A stretch of DNA of 64,000 nucleotides from JAUXFS01 sp963772635. GTDB taxonomy: Bacteria > Pseudomonadota > Alphaproteobacteria > Rhodospirillales > Defluviicoccaceae. The notes below the pieces were generated by a model. The model was not told the origin of the DNA. It saw only the letters and a program-made list of their open reading frames with translations, and did no database searches. The stretch covers positions 62,001 to 126,000 of the forward strand of contig CAVYYK010000041.1 of the NCBI GenBank assembly GCA_963772635.1. The letters are read 5' to 3'. Both the position numbers and the translations under genes were made by a program. This document shows, one piece after another, positions 11,609 through 20,844 of this stretch; the first letter of the stretch is position 1; the number at the start of each line of letters is the position of its first letter.

Positions 11609-12050
11609 TCCCGGTTGCCTGCAGGCGGAAATCCGTACATCCGACACCCCGCTTCCGTTGGTTCTGGTGGTGGCGGTGGCGTTGATCGACATCGACGGCC
11701 GGGTGCTCCTGGCGCAGCGGCCGGAAGGCAAGCATCTGGCCGGCCTGTGGGAGTTTCCGGGCGGCAAGGTCCATGACGGGGAGACGCCGGAAGCGGCCGT
11801 CGTCCGCGAGTTGCACGAAGAGCTGGCGGTCGACATCACCGAGAGCTGCCTGGCGCCGTTCACCTTCGCATCCCATGCCTACGACGACTTCCGGCTGCTG
11901 ATGCCGCTCTACGTCTGCCGCGTGTGGAAGGGGACGCCGACCCCGTTGGAGGGGCAGGCGCTCAGGTGGGTCCGGCCGCTGGCGATGGCATCGCTGCCGA
12001 TGCCGCCGGCCGACGCCCCGCTCGTCGCGATGTTGCGGGACTATCTCTGA
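11589..12050 (+). CDS. mutT: MutT-like Nudix hydrolase (8-oxo-dGTP diphosphatase)
   Basis: 153 residues with a complete Nudix box, GGKVHDGETPEAAVVRELHE followed by EL, which coordinates Mg2+ and carries the catalytic glutamates. The preceding LLAQRPEGKHLAGLWEFPG is characteristic of the MutT subgroup that removes 8-oxo-dGTP from the nucleotide pool and prevents A:T to C:G transversions. The start lies inside the end of argJ, so translation is probably coupled. The argJ-mutT order is common in alphaproteobacteria. Substrate specificity is inferred. Confidence 0.9.
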   Translation: MPITGPDPGCLQAEIRTSDTPLPLVLVVAVALIDIDGRVLLAQRPEGKHLAGLWEFPGGKVHDGETPEAAVVRELHEELAVDITESCLAPFTFASHAYDDFRLLMPLYVCRVWKGTPTPLEGQALRWVRPLAMASLPMPPADAPLVAMLRDYL

Positions 12051-12092
12051 GCCGAAGCTGATAGGATGCTCGCGGCGAAGGAGTAGATAGGC

Positions 12093-15000
12093 ATGCGTTG
12101 TTCGGGCTGCGGCTTCGACAACACCGAGGGCACCAAGTTCTGCGGTGAATGCGGGACGCCGCTGGCGAGCGGCTGCCGGCATTGCGGCGCCGACAACCCG
12201 CCGGGGTTCAAGTTCTGCGGGCAATGCGGCCAAGCCCTGACTTCGGGCTCGGCGATCGCGGATGCACCTCGGCACCGCACCCGACCACGCGGGAAGACGG
12301 CTCAACCGGCCGAGGCGGAGCGTCGGCAGCTGACGGTGATGTTCTGCGATCTGGTCGGCTCGACGGCGCTGTCGCAGAGGCTCGATCCCGAGGACATGCG
12401 CGGGGTGATCCGCGCCTATCAGGACACCTGCGCCGGGGTGATCGCGAAGTTCGAGGGGTTTGTCGCCAAGTTCATGGGCGACGGGGTGCTCGCCTATTTC
12501 GGCTATCCGCGGGCGCACGAGGATGACGCCGAGCGCTCGGTCCGCGCGGGGCTCGCGCTGGTCGAGGCGATCGGCGGGCTGGCGACGCCGTCGGGCGAGC
12601 CGCTGTCCACGCGGGTCGGCATCGCCACCGGCCTCGTCGTGGTCGGCGATCTGATCGGCGAGGGGGCCTCGGCGGAGGAGACGGTGGTCGGCGACACGCC
12701 GAACCTGGCGGCGCGCCTGCAAGGCTCTCGCCGCGCCCGACGCGGTGGTGATCGCGCCGACGACCCGGCGGCTGCTCGGCGGCCTGTTCGAGTGCGAGGA
12801 CCTGGGTCCTCACGCCCTCAAGGGTCTGTCCGAGCCGGTCCAGGCTTGGCGGGTCATCCGTCCGCGTGAGGCGGACTCCCGGTTCGAGGCGTCGCGGGTC
12901 GGCGGTCTCACCCCGCTGGTCGGGCGCGAGGAGGAGCTGGATATGCTCGTCCGCCGCTGGCGGCGAGCGAAAGACGGCGAGGGGCAGGTGGTGCTGATCT
13001 CCGCCGAACCGGGCATCGGCAAGTCGCGGCTCGCCCAGGCGCTCAGGGAGAGGATGGCGACGGACCCGTACATCCGGGTGCGCTACCAGTGCTCGCCGTA
13101 CTTCACCAACAGCGCCCTCCATCCGGTCGCCGACCAGCTCGAACGGGCCGCCGGTTTTGCCCGCGAGGACACCCCCGAGGGCAAGCTGGACAAGCTGGAG
13201 CGGATGCTGGCGAAGGCGATGAACGGCGGCGGCGAGGTCGCTCCGCTGTTCGCCGAATTGCTGTCGGTCCCGGCCGACGGCCGCTACCCGGCGCTCGATC
13301 TCAGCCCGGAGCAGCGCAAGGAACGGACCCTGGCGGCGCTGATCGCCCAGATGGAGGGGCTCGCCGCCCGCCAGCCGCTGTTCGTGGTGTTCGAGGACGT
13401 GCACTGGATGGACCCGACGACGCTGGACCTGCTCGACCGGGTCGTCGAGCGGCTGCAAGCGCTCCCCGTGCTGGTGATCGTCACCTTTCGCCCCGAGTTC
13501 GTGCCGTCGTGGACCGGCCAGGCCCACGTCACGCTGCTCGCCCTCAGCCGGATGGACCGGCGCCAATGCGCGGTGATGGTCGGGAAGGTCACCGGCGGCA
13601 AGGCGCTGCCCGAGGAGGTCCTGGGCCAGATCGTCGCCAAGACCGACGGCGTGCCGCTGTTCGTCGAGGAGCTGACCAAGACGGTGTTGGAATCGGGCCT
13701 ACTGGTCGAGGAAACCGACCGCTATGTGCTGATCGGCCCGCTGCCGCCGCTGGCGATCCCGGCGACGCTGCACGATTCGCTGATGGCGCGGCTCGACCAG
13801 TTGGCGCCGGTCAAGGAGGTCGCCCAGACTGGCGCCTGCATCGGCCGCGAGTTCTCCTACGAGCTGCTCGCCGCGATCTCACCGTTGCCGGAAACCGAGC
13901 TGACCGCCGCGCTCGATCAACTCGCCGCCGCCGAGCTCGTCTACCGCCGCGGCACCCCGCCCGACGCCACCTACAGCTTCAAGCACGCCCTGGTCCAGGA
14001 CGCGGCCTACGCCAGCCTGCTCAGGAGCCGCCGCCAGCAGATCCATGCCCGCATCACCGACGTTCTCGAACAACGCTTTCCGACCACCGCCCCCGAAACC
14101 CTGGCGCACCATGCGACGGAAGCCGGTTTTGCCGAGAAGGCGGTCGGCTACTGGTGGCAGGCGGCCCAGGCGGCGACCGCCCGCTCGGCGATCAAGGAGT
14201 CGGTTGCCCATCTCGAAACCGGTCTGGAGCTTCTGGCGACGCTGCCCGCGAGCGAGGACAACGCGCGGCTCGAACTGGATATGCAACTGGCCCTCGGCAA
14301 TGCCTGCATGGCGGCCCGCGGCTGGACGTCACCGCAGACGGTCGCCGCTTTCGAGCGTGCGCGAGTCCTGTGCGACGAGCTTGGCGATGCAGAGCGTCGC
14401 AACGTGGCCGACAATGGCATGTACGTCATCTATCTGCTGGGTAGCCGGTTGGATGCGTGTCTCGCGTTGTCGAAAGATCTCTGGCGACGCGCCGAAAACG
14501 GCCTTTTCCCGCCGATTTTGGCCCACCGGTCCCTGGGTACGACCCTGTTTCACCGCGGGCGGCTCGAGCGAAGCGCGTGCGCATCTCGAAAGCGGTTTGG
14601 CGCTCTACGATCCGGATCAACACGCCGATATGGCCTATCGGTTTGGGTATGATCCCCATTTCACGCTGCTTGGTTATCTCGCCGTTACACTGCACTATCT
14701 CGGCTACGCGGATGCGGCATCGAAGTATGCATTCGAAGCTGATCGAACTCCTTCCGACGCATCCTCATCTGCCTTCACGCGCTTTCGCCCTGTTTCAGGC
14801 GTGCTGGCTCCACGCGCTAAACGGGCAATTGTTGACCGACCAGACCTTGTTGGACCAGTTGATCGCGGTCTGCGAAGAGCATGGTTTTCCGAACTGGCGC
14901 GCGATGGCAATTGCGTTGAAAGGCTGGGCCACGGCCCGGTCCGGCAACCCGGAGGCCGGCGAAGACTATTGGTCAAAGGATTGGATCAGTGGCGGGCGAC

Positions 15001-15424
15001 CGGCGCGAGACTTATGGTCCCCTATCTCCTCGGACTGATCGCCGAGGTGCGGGCCTTGCAAGGTCGCTGGCAAGATGCCGAGGACCATATCTCGCAGGGT
15101 CTGGAGACTGATCGCCGAGACCGGTGATCGGGTTTTTGCGCCTGGTTTGCTCAGGCTGCGGGGTCAACTGTCGCCGGACTCGATGGATCGAACCGGGGAG
15201 CCGCACGCCACCTGGCTTCGCCGCGCCATTGACGGTGGCAAGGGAGCAGGACGCGACGGCTCGAGGAACTCCGGGCCGCGACCAGCCTCGCCCGGATCTT
15301 GGCCGAACGGGGTGAACGACAACAGGCCGTGGACCTGCTCGCGCCGGTCTACGGCTGGTTCACCGAGGGTCTGGACACCACCGACCTGAAGGCCGCCAAG
15401 GCGTTGCTCGACGAGTTGGGTTGA
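12093..15424 (+). pseudogene. zinc-ribbon / class III cyclase / AAA / TPR regulator with at least six frameshifts
   Basis: Reassembled, this is a ~1,100-residue multidomain protein. It has two N-terminal zinc ribbons (CSGCGFDNTEGTKFCGECG and CRHCGADN...CGQCG) and a class III adenylate/guanylate cyclase domain (LTVMFCDLVGSTALSQRL, KFMGDGVLAYFGYP). An AAA/STAND ATPase follows (EPGIGKSRLAQAL; VFEDVHWMDPTTLDLLDR), then a long helical TPR region ending AAKALLDELG at 15424. The frame changes near 12720 (extra A in ctgcaaggc), 14571, 14740, 14975, 15105 and 15250. The first break separates cyclase from ATPase, and the rest cluster in the TPR part. Such proteins usually signal through cyclic nucleotides. 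Five or so breaks within 700 bases argue for real decay of the 3' half, though read errors are possible. Confidence 0.8.
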
Positions 15425-15442
15425 TCCCGATCGGCGGCGCCG

Positions 15443-15749
15443 TCACTTCAGGCTTTCGATGTAGGCGACGAGGTTTTCGATTTCCTGGCGGGTGAGGTTG
15501 AGCTCGGGCATCTGGCCGTGGGGCTTGACCAGAAAAGCCGCGCAACCGGTCGGGCGTGACCTTCGGATCGCGGGCCATCGCGGCGAACGGGGGGGCGCCG
15601 TCGGCGGTGGTGCGGCTGCCCTCCATCTGATGACAGGCGCTGCACCAGGTCGTGGCCAGGTCCTTGCCGAACACGGCGTCGCCGGCGGCGCGGGCCGACG
15701 GCGAGAGCAGCATCGTGAACAACGAAAAAACCAACGCGACGCGGATCAT
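15443..15749 (-). pseudogene. small periplasmic c-type cytochrome, frameshifted
   Basis: About 100 residues: signal peptide MIRVALVFSLFTMLLSPSARA, then a single haem-binding CSACH in TTWCSACHQMEGS. After LRGF the frame must change near 15535 to give LVKPHGQMPELNLTRQEIEN and then LVAYIESLK, with the expected distal methionine ligand (GQMP). The start is set by the ribosome site. AGGAGG lies directly against an upstream ATG (15755) but six bases before ATG 15749, so 15749 is preferred. It would be a soluble cytochrome c for periplasmic electron transfer. No oxidase or dehydrogenase partner lies nearby. It converges with the preceding cyclase gene. Confidence 0.75.
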
Positions 15750-15875
15750 CGACATCCTCCTGTTCCCGAGCCCGACGAGGGTAGCAAATTCGCGAAGGGT
15801 CGGCGACGAAGTTTCCACATTTGATGGCATCGCGCTTGGCCGTTCGCTAATCTCCGCCTCGAAGGGAGGGCACAC

Positions 15876-16001
15876 ATGGAACGTCGCCTCGCAGCGATCC
15901 TCGCGGCCGACGTCGTCGGTTACTCGCGGCTCATGGGCGACGACGAGGTCGGGACGCTCCATCGGCTGACGGACGTGCGCAAGACCCTGTTCGAACCGAT
16001 C
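15876..16001 (+). pseudogene. 5' stub of a class III adenylate cyclase
   Basis: From ATG 15876 the frame gives MERRLAAILAADVVGYSRLM and then GDDEVGTLHRL...RKTLFEPI. This is the highly conserved N-terminal start of CHD-type class III cyclases common in alphaproteobacteria, including the first metal-binding Asp (AADVVGYS). Similarity stops abruptly after about 42 residues, 14 bases before the end of the opposing DUF6134 gene. Nothing of the remaining cyclase domain is present. It is a deletion or rearrangement remnant. Confidence 0.7.
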
Positions 16002-16014
16002 AGTAGCATCGGTA

Positions 16015-16705
16015 TTACACCTGAAGCCGGTAGCGGATGTTCGTTCCCTTTTTTTCGAATATCCCCCCGACCCACCTTCCCCGGTCGTCGTAGTAGACCT
16101 CGCCGTCGAGGATGCTCGACAACCGATATCGGGTAACCGGGCACGGCTCTCCGCCGATGATCAGGGTCGTCCGCTCGCGGTCGTAAATGACCTGCTCCTC
16201 CAAGGTTCCCTTCTGGGGATCGATCAACAGATCGCGGGAAAGAATGTCCGGGTTCCAGAAGCTTCCGACCATGACGTCGGCCGGGGCGAGGGTGGTTCCC
16301 TTCCGTCCCTGGACTTCAAAGCCGTTGTCTCGCGCCTGTCCGATCACCGAATCGAGCCGGCCGTTGTCATTTGTATTGCTGGCGAACGCCTCGAGTTCGG
16401 TCGGCCTTCCAGGTCTCGGCGCTCCTGTGGCTGTATTCGAAAAGGGTAAGAAACAGAAACTTGACCTCGATCTCGATGCGGGTTTCGACGAGCAGATCGT
16501 CGCCGAAGCCGTCGAATTCCACCTGATGGGAGCCGATGACGTCGTCCCCCATCAGGATGTCGAAGCGCAACGGTTGCGACGACGTCCGCCGCAGAGCTGC
16601 ACCCGCCGCCCGGCTCCTCGTCGCGCCGGTGCCGATCAGCAACGCGGCGGAGGCCAGGCCCATGAGCCGGCGTCGTGAAAACAGTCGTGGTCCGGTGTCG
16701 TCCAT
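16015..16705 (-). pseudogene. DUF6134-family exported protein, frameshifted
   Basis: The N-terminal part has a twin-arginine-like signal (FSRRRLMGLASAALLIGTGA) and then LRFDILMGDDVIGSHQVEFD and FLTLFEYSHRSAETW. The frame breaks near 16395. One base restores LEAFASNTNDNGRLDSV and then VIGQARDNGFEVQGRKGTTL, APADVMVGSFWNPDIL and RYRLSSILDGEVYYDDRGRW. The ~230-residue product matches the DUF6134 pattern, a beta-rich periplasmic family of unknown role. The family assignment rests on motif memory. Its 3' end abuts the truncated cyclase stub. Confidence 0.6.
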
Positions 16706-16880
16706 CGGTTCCTGCGAGTCGCCAATCCCTTTGCGGTTGCGCCTCGGCGCGATACGGCTCCCCCCATCTCGATTCCAAAATCGTGTCCATTTTTGGGCAA
16801 AGCCTGCACCGAACGCATTCTCGACACGATTGAAACCGATAGCATCGGTAGCGCGGGTGGCTCACTTGGGGGAGGAGAAG

Positions 16881-17144
16881 ATGAAAATCAAGGTTGAAAA
16901 GCCGACGGCGGAACAGATCGCCGAGATGAAAAAATGCGCGACCTGGTCGAAAGAGGAAAGTGTCTTTGACTGGGAGTACGATATGGAGGAAACCTGTTAT
17001 TTGGTGGACGGGGAGGTCAGGGTCACTACCGACGACGGCGTCGTCGTCGCCTTCGGCAAAGGCGACATGGTAACCTTTCCAAAGGGACTCAAATGTGTTT
17101 GGGACGTCAGGAAACCCGTCCACAAGCACTATCGTTTCGACTGA
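16881..17144 (+). CDS. small cupin-domain protein
   Basis: 87 residues. The sequence MKIKVEKPTAEQIAEMKKCA and then ATWSKEESVFDWEYDMEETC, YLVDGEVRVTTDDG and FGKGDMVTFPKGLKCVWDV is a single-domain cupin of the EutQ-like/DUF861 type. It has a beta-barrel core with an E-x-C/glutamate-containing first motif and a PxGxxxxW-like second motif. Members are small stand-alone cupins of unclear substrate. A strong ribosome site, ggaggag, sits just upstream of ATG 16881. It is followed 55 bases later by cobD on the same strand, but no functional link is apparent. Confidence 0.8.
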   Translation: MKIKVEKPTAEQIAEMKKCATWSKEESVFDWEYDMEETCYLVDGEVRVTTDDGVVVAFGKGDMVTFPKGLKCVWDVRKPVHKHYRFD

Positions 17145-17199
17145 ACGAAGTCATGAGGCCGCTGCGACGCGGGGCGATCCGGCGGTGGAGGAGATTAAC

Positions 17200-18243
17200 A
17201 TGGCGCTAGACCAGTGGCCGGCCCATGGCGGCGAAGTCGATGCGGTGGCGGCCCGTTACGGCATGCCGCGGGATCGTTGGCTGGATCTGTCGACCGGCAT
17301 CAATCCCAATTCGTACCCGCTGCCGGATCTGGCCGGCGAGTACTGGCACCGGCTGCCGGACGCCGACGTCGATACCTGGCTGCGGGAAGCGGCCGCCAAA
17401 TACTACGGCGTCTCCGATCCGGCGCTGGTGGTGCCGGCGCCCGGATCGCAGGCGCTGATCCGGTGGCTGCCGAGGCTGCTGCCGCACGCACGGGTGGCGA
17501 TCCTCGGGCCGACCTACCGCGAGCATCAGGCTTCCTGGCAAGCCGCCGGCCACACCGTGGAGGAAGTATCGGATCCCGATAATGTTCCTCCGGAAGCCAG
17601 AGTCGTCGTCGCCGTCAACCCCAACAATCCGGACGGACGGGTGATCGACGGCGAGCGCCTCATCGCCTTGGCCAAGGATCGGCTGCTGGTCGTCGATGAA
17701 GCGTTTGCCGATGTCATGGCGGAGGTCAGCCTGGCGTCCCGCGCGGGCCGGCCGGATCTGGTGGTCCTGCGCTCGGTCGGCAAGTTCTTTGGTCTCGCCG
17801 GGATGCGGCTCGGGTTCGCATTGACCGGCGAGCCGCTGGCCGGCGACCTGCGCCGGGCGATGGGGTCTTGGGCGGTGAGCGGCCCGGCCTCTGCGGTCGG
17901 CGCGGTGGCGCTGGCCGACAACGCCTGGATAACGGCCGCCCGAGTCCGGCTGACGGCCGCGGCGGGGCGCCTCGACGGATTGCTGATGCGCAACCGCCTG
18001 CGCATCGCCGGTGGCACCACCCTGTTTCGCCTCGTCGACCATCCGCGTGCGGCGGAACTGTTCGAGCACTTGGCCGGCGCCGGCATTCTCACCCGCCGGT
18101 TCGCCGACAGATTGAGCTGGCTTCGCATCGGCATTCCCGGCAGCGACGGATCCTTCGAGCGGCTCGAATCGGCGCTGGCCGCGTGGCGACCGCGCGCCGG
18201 CGTGTCGGCCGGGCCCTCTACCCCTCGCCGGAATCTGGGCTAA
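17200..18243 (+). CDS. cobD: threonine-phosphate decarboxylase (cobalamin biosynthesis)
   Basis: A PLP-dependent fold-type I enzyme of 347 residues that would decarboxylate L-threonine O-3-phosphate to the aminopropanol phosphate arm of cobalamin. It is called CobC in the Pseudomonas denitrificans scheme. The N-terminus HGGEVDAVAARYG and DLSTGINPNSYPLP is diagnostic for this family among aminotransferase-like proteins. Further on are NPNNPDGRV, VDEAFADV and SVGKFFGLAGMRLGF, the last containing the PLP-binding lysine. The start is ATG 17200, preceded by ggaggag. No other cob genes lie in the window. marC follows after 18 bases. Confidence 0.92.
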   Translation: MALDQWPAHGGEVDAVAARYGMPRDRWLDLSTGINPNSYPLPDLAGEYWHRLPDADVDTWLREAAAKYYGVSDPALVVPAPGSQALIRWLPRLLPHARVAILGPTYREHQASWQAAGHTVEEVSDPDNVPPEARVVVAVNPNNPDGRVIDGERLIALAKDRLLVVDEAFADVMAEVSLASRAGRPDLVVLRSVGKFFGLAGMRLGFALTGEPLAGDLRRAMGSWAVSGPASAVGAVALADNAWITAARVRLTAAAGRLDGLLMRNRLRIAGGTTLFRLVDHPRAAELFEHLAGAGILTRRFADRLSWLRIGIPGSDGSFERLESALAAWRPRAGVSAGPSTPRRNLG

Positions 18244-18261
18244 AACTGACCGCGTCGTCCG

Positions 18262-18891
18262 ATGCTCGAAATCGCCATTCGCGCTTTCACCACGTTTTTC
18301 GCCACTGTCAGCCCGGTGGACGTGGCGGCGCTGTTCGCCGCGCTGTCGGCGGCGGCCACTCCGAAGCAGCGAAGATCGATGGCGGTGAAGGGGACGCTGA
18401 TCGCAACCATTCTTTTGCTTCTGTTCACGCTGTTCGGGGCAGAGGTGCTGCGGTGGATGGGCATCACCCTACCGGCACTGAAGACGGCCGGAGGCGTTCT
18501 CCTCCTGCTCATGTCGATCGATATGGTATTCGCCCGGCCTTCCGGAATGACCTCGACGACGGTCGCCGAAACTTCCGAGGCGGCGACGAAGAACGACATT
18601 TCCGTGTTTCCCCTGGCGACGCCGTTGATCGCCGGTCCGGGGGCTCTCGGCGCGGCGGTTCTTCTCACCGCGGAAACGGAAGGGGATCTGGTGCTGCAGG
18701 CCACGGTGGTCGCGGCATTGCTCGTTGTCATGGCGATTACGCTGGCGCTGCTCTTGATCGCTGCACAGGTTCACCGGTTCCTGGGCGTCACCGGCCAGAA
18801 CGTCATCACCCGCGTCGTCGGAATTCTGCTGGCCGCCCTCGCCGTTCAGTTTCTCTTCGATGGCGTGCGCACCAGTGGGCTGCTGTCGTGA
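18262..18891 (+). CDS. MarC-family integral membrane protein
   Basis: 209 residues with about six hydrophobic segments and the MarC/UPF0056 hallmarks: FFATVSPVDVAALFAAL near the N-terminus, LLLLMSIDMVF, and FPLATPLIAGPGAL in the middle. The family is predicted to be inner-membrane transporters. A role in multiple antibiotic resistance, once proposed for MarC, is not supported in E. coli, so the physiological function is open. It follows cobD by 18 bases and may be cotranscribed. It converges with the lipoprotein gene on the other strand. Confidence 0.88.
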   Translation: MLEIAIRAFTTFFATVSPVDVAALFAALSAAATPKQRRSMAVKGTLIATILLLLFTLFGAEVLRWMGITLPALKTAGGVLLLLMSIDMVFARPSGMTSTTVAETSEAATKNDISVFPLATPLIAGPGALGAAVLLTAETEGDLVLQATVVAALLVVMAITLALLLIAAQVHRFLGVTGQNVITRVVGILLAALAVQFLFDGVRTSGLLS

Positions 18892-18903
18892 GACCGCGAC
18901 CGG

Positions 18904-19224
18904 CTAGTCTTGTTGGTGGGCTTCGTAACCCTCGACGCCGACTTCCTTCCGTCTATCGCCGTAAGGGTTCTGCTTCTCGTAACAGGTCACCCCGCCGAGA
19001 TTGCGATAGCAGTGGACGGTGGGCGTCGGGTTGCGTTCGTCCTCCTTGCAATAGGAGCGGCCGGTCTCCTTGCGCACGGTATAGCAGTCCTTACCGCTGA
19101 AGTAGGAGACGGCATGGTCGGCGAGGGTCTTGTCGGTGGCGACGACGCTGGCGGTCCCGAAAATGGAAAGCTCGTTGCAAGCGGCGAGCGCCAGGAGAGA
19201 AACAATCGTGACCAGGGTACGCAT
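18904..19224 (-). CDS. small cysteine-rich lipoprotein, unknown function
   Basis: 106 residues from the preferred ATG at 19224: MRTLVTIVSLLALAAC is a lipoprotein signal with lipobox LAAC. The mature part has four further cysteines in a repeated arrangement (GKDCYTVRKETGRSYC and VHCYRNLGGVTCYEKQNPYG), suggesting two disulfides in the periplasm. Neither possible start (19224 or 19242) has a strong ribosome site. I recognise no named family. The product is probably anchored to a membrane and exposed to the periplasm. Confidence 0.75.
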   Translation of the reverse strand: MRTLVTIVSLLALAACNELSIFGTASVVATDKTLADHAVSYFSGKDCYTVRKETGRSYCKEDERNPTPTVHCYRNLGGVTCYEKQNPYGDRRKEVGVEGYEAHQQD

Positions 19225-19445
19225 GCGGGACACGTCCACCATCCCGAATCTCGGCGTGCGGAGCTTTCTGCTCGCGCCGTTCCGGTCCCAAATCATCGAC
19301 CGCCACGGTTAAGACAAGGTAAAGGCTCCGGCGAACGGTGGCGACCGCGTCAAGACCGTTGATCGCCATCCCGAATGTCGGCTAACACGGGTACCATATG
19401 TCGGAACCAGATCACTAGCGGGGCACCAAGGAAAGGGACCAAGAC

Positions 19446-20000
19446 ATGGTGGCGACCCAAACGCCCATCTGTGACTTCGGCTGGAAGGCCATTGATTTCA
19501 ATCTCGAGGATCCCGATGGCCGCTCCTACAGCCTCGACGACGTCAGGGGTCCGAAAGGGACGTTGATACTGTTCATCTGCAATCATTGCCCTTACGTCCG
19601 TGCCGTTGCCGACCGCATTGCCCGCGACGTTCGCGATTTGCAGGCGAAGGGTATCGGCGTGATCGCGGTCATGTCCAACGACTACCGGCACTATCCGGAT
19701 GACGCGCCGGCGAGGATGAAGGATTTCGCCGAGCAGCACGGGTTCACCTTTCCATACGTGGTCGATGAAACACAGGAGGTCGCCCGCAGCTACGGCGCGG
19801 TCTGTACGCCGGACTTCTTCGGCTTCAACGCCGATCTGGAGTTGCAGTATCGGGGACGATTGGATGCGTCGCGCAGGGAAATCGTCGAAGGAGCAACCCG
19901 GGAGTTGTATGAGGCGATGTGCCGGGTGGCGGAGACCGGTCGGGGACCCGAGCAACAGATCGCCAGCATGGGCTGCTCGATCAAATGGCGGGACGACTAG
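19446..20000 (+). CDS. thioredoxin-fold protein (AhpC/TSA-like)
   Basis: 184 residues. After an N-terminal strand (FNLEDPDGRSYSLDDV) comes FICNHCPYVRAVADRIARD, in which CNHC occupies the position of the thioredoxin CxxC motif. Further on are VIAVMSNDYRHYPDDAP and VCTPDFFGFNADLELQYRGR, containing the cis-proline (CTPDFFGF). This matches the cytosolic 'thioredoxin family protein' group related to peroxiredoxin/ResA folds. There is no signal peptide. A redox role is likely but the substrate is unknown. The ribosome site is weak (aaaggga). Confidence 0.85.
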   Translation: MVATQTPICDFGWKAIDFNLEDPDGRSYSLDDVRGPKGTLILFICNHCPYVRAVADRIARDVRDLQAKGIGVIAVMSNDYRHYPDDAPARMKDFAEQHGFTFPYVVDETQEVARSYGAVCTPDFFGFNADLELQYRGRLDASRREIVEGATRELYEAMCRVAETGRGPEQQIASMGCSIKWRDD

Positions 20001-20123
20001 CCTCGACGGGGTCGACCGCTGTTCGTCTGTTTGCTTCGCGCGTGCGGGCGGGATATGGTGGCGCCGGCTTTGCCGGGCCGTTCCTGGCATGGGCGAATGT
20101 GAGAGAAAATTCAGGAGTTTGTC

Positions 20124-20792
20124 GTGGCCGACCCCTTGCAAGACAGCTTGCTTCGAGAGATTGACGAGGATCTTCGCAAGGAGAAGTTCGCCAAGCTGTG
20201 GAAGAACTATGGCAGCTATATTATTGCCGCCGCCGTGTTGCTGGTGGTCGGCGTTGCCGGCACACAGGGCTGGTACAGCTACGACCTCGGTCGGCGACAG
20301 GCCGCGGCAGAGCAGTTGGTCAGGGCGATGAACGTGTCGGCAGATGATCCTTCCGTCGCTCTGGGGGAGCTGCAGTCCCTCGCCGAGAATGCCGGAAGCG
20401 GCTACGCGCTCCTGGCGCGTTTCCAGGAGGCCGCATTGCTCGCAAAGGGAGGCGATCAACAGGCGGCGATCGCGATTTATCGGGAACTGGCGACCGGGGC
20501 CGACGATCCGATCTATCGGGACCTGGCCGTCGTTCTCGGCGCGGAGCATCAGTTGGCGAGGGCCGGGTCATCCGTCGACCGCGTCGAACTCGAACGAACG
20601 CTGCAACCGATCACGGTGGACGACAACCCGTGGCGCTACAGCGCCCGTGAAATCATGGGCGTTCTGGCTCTGCAGGCTGGTGACAATGCCAAGGCCGTCG
20701 AGATTTTTTCCGCCCTCGCGACGGACCTCCGCGCGCCACAAGGGATGCGGTCGCGCGCCGCCGAACTGCAGGCAGCGGCCGAAGGCGGGTGA
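20124..20792 (+). CDS. YfgM-like membrane-anchored TPR protein
   Basis: 222 residues starting at GTG 20124 with caggag 7 bases upstream. There is a short cytoplasmic N-terminus (LLREIDEDLRKEKFAKLWKN), one transmembrane segment (YIIAAAVLLVVGVAGTQGW, residues ~31-50), and a periplasmic domain of TPR-like helices (AAAEQLVRAMNVS, REIMGVLALQAGDNAKAVEI). This is the architecture of YfgM, an ancillary SecYEG-associated protein that works with periplasmic chaperones. Placement directly before bamB and der is the conserved order in many proteobacteria and supports the call. Confidence 0.85.
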   Translation: MADPLQDSLLREIDEDLRKEKFAKLWKNYGSYIIAAAVLLVVGVAGTQGWYSYDLGRRQAAAEQLVRAMNVSADDPSVALGELQSLAENAGSGYALLARFQEAALLAKGGDQQAAIAIYRELATGADDPIYRDLAVVLGAEHQLARAGSSVDRVELERTLQPITVDDNPWRYSAREIMGVLALQAGDNAKAVEIFSALATDLRAPQGMRSRAAELQAAAEGG

Positions 20793-20825
20793 TACCAATG
20801 GGTCGCTATCAGCGAGCATTGGTAT
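20792..20825 (+). other. hairpin between yfgM-like gene and bamB
   Basis: ATACCAATG (20792-20800) pairs perfectly with CATTGGTAT (20817-20825), and inside it TCGCT pairs with AGCGA around the triloop ATC. The result is a long two-part stem that begins in the upstream stop codon and covers an ATG at 20824. No T run follows, so it is not a classical terminator. It may tune bamB translation or mRNA stability. It also argues that bamB starts at the next ATG. Confidence 0.55.
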
Positions 20826-20844
20826 GAGTTCCGGCCGGGGGAAC

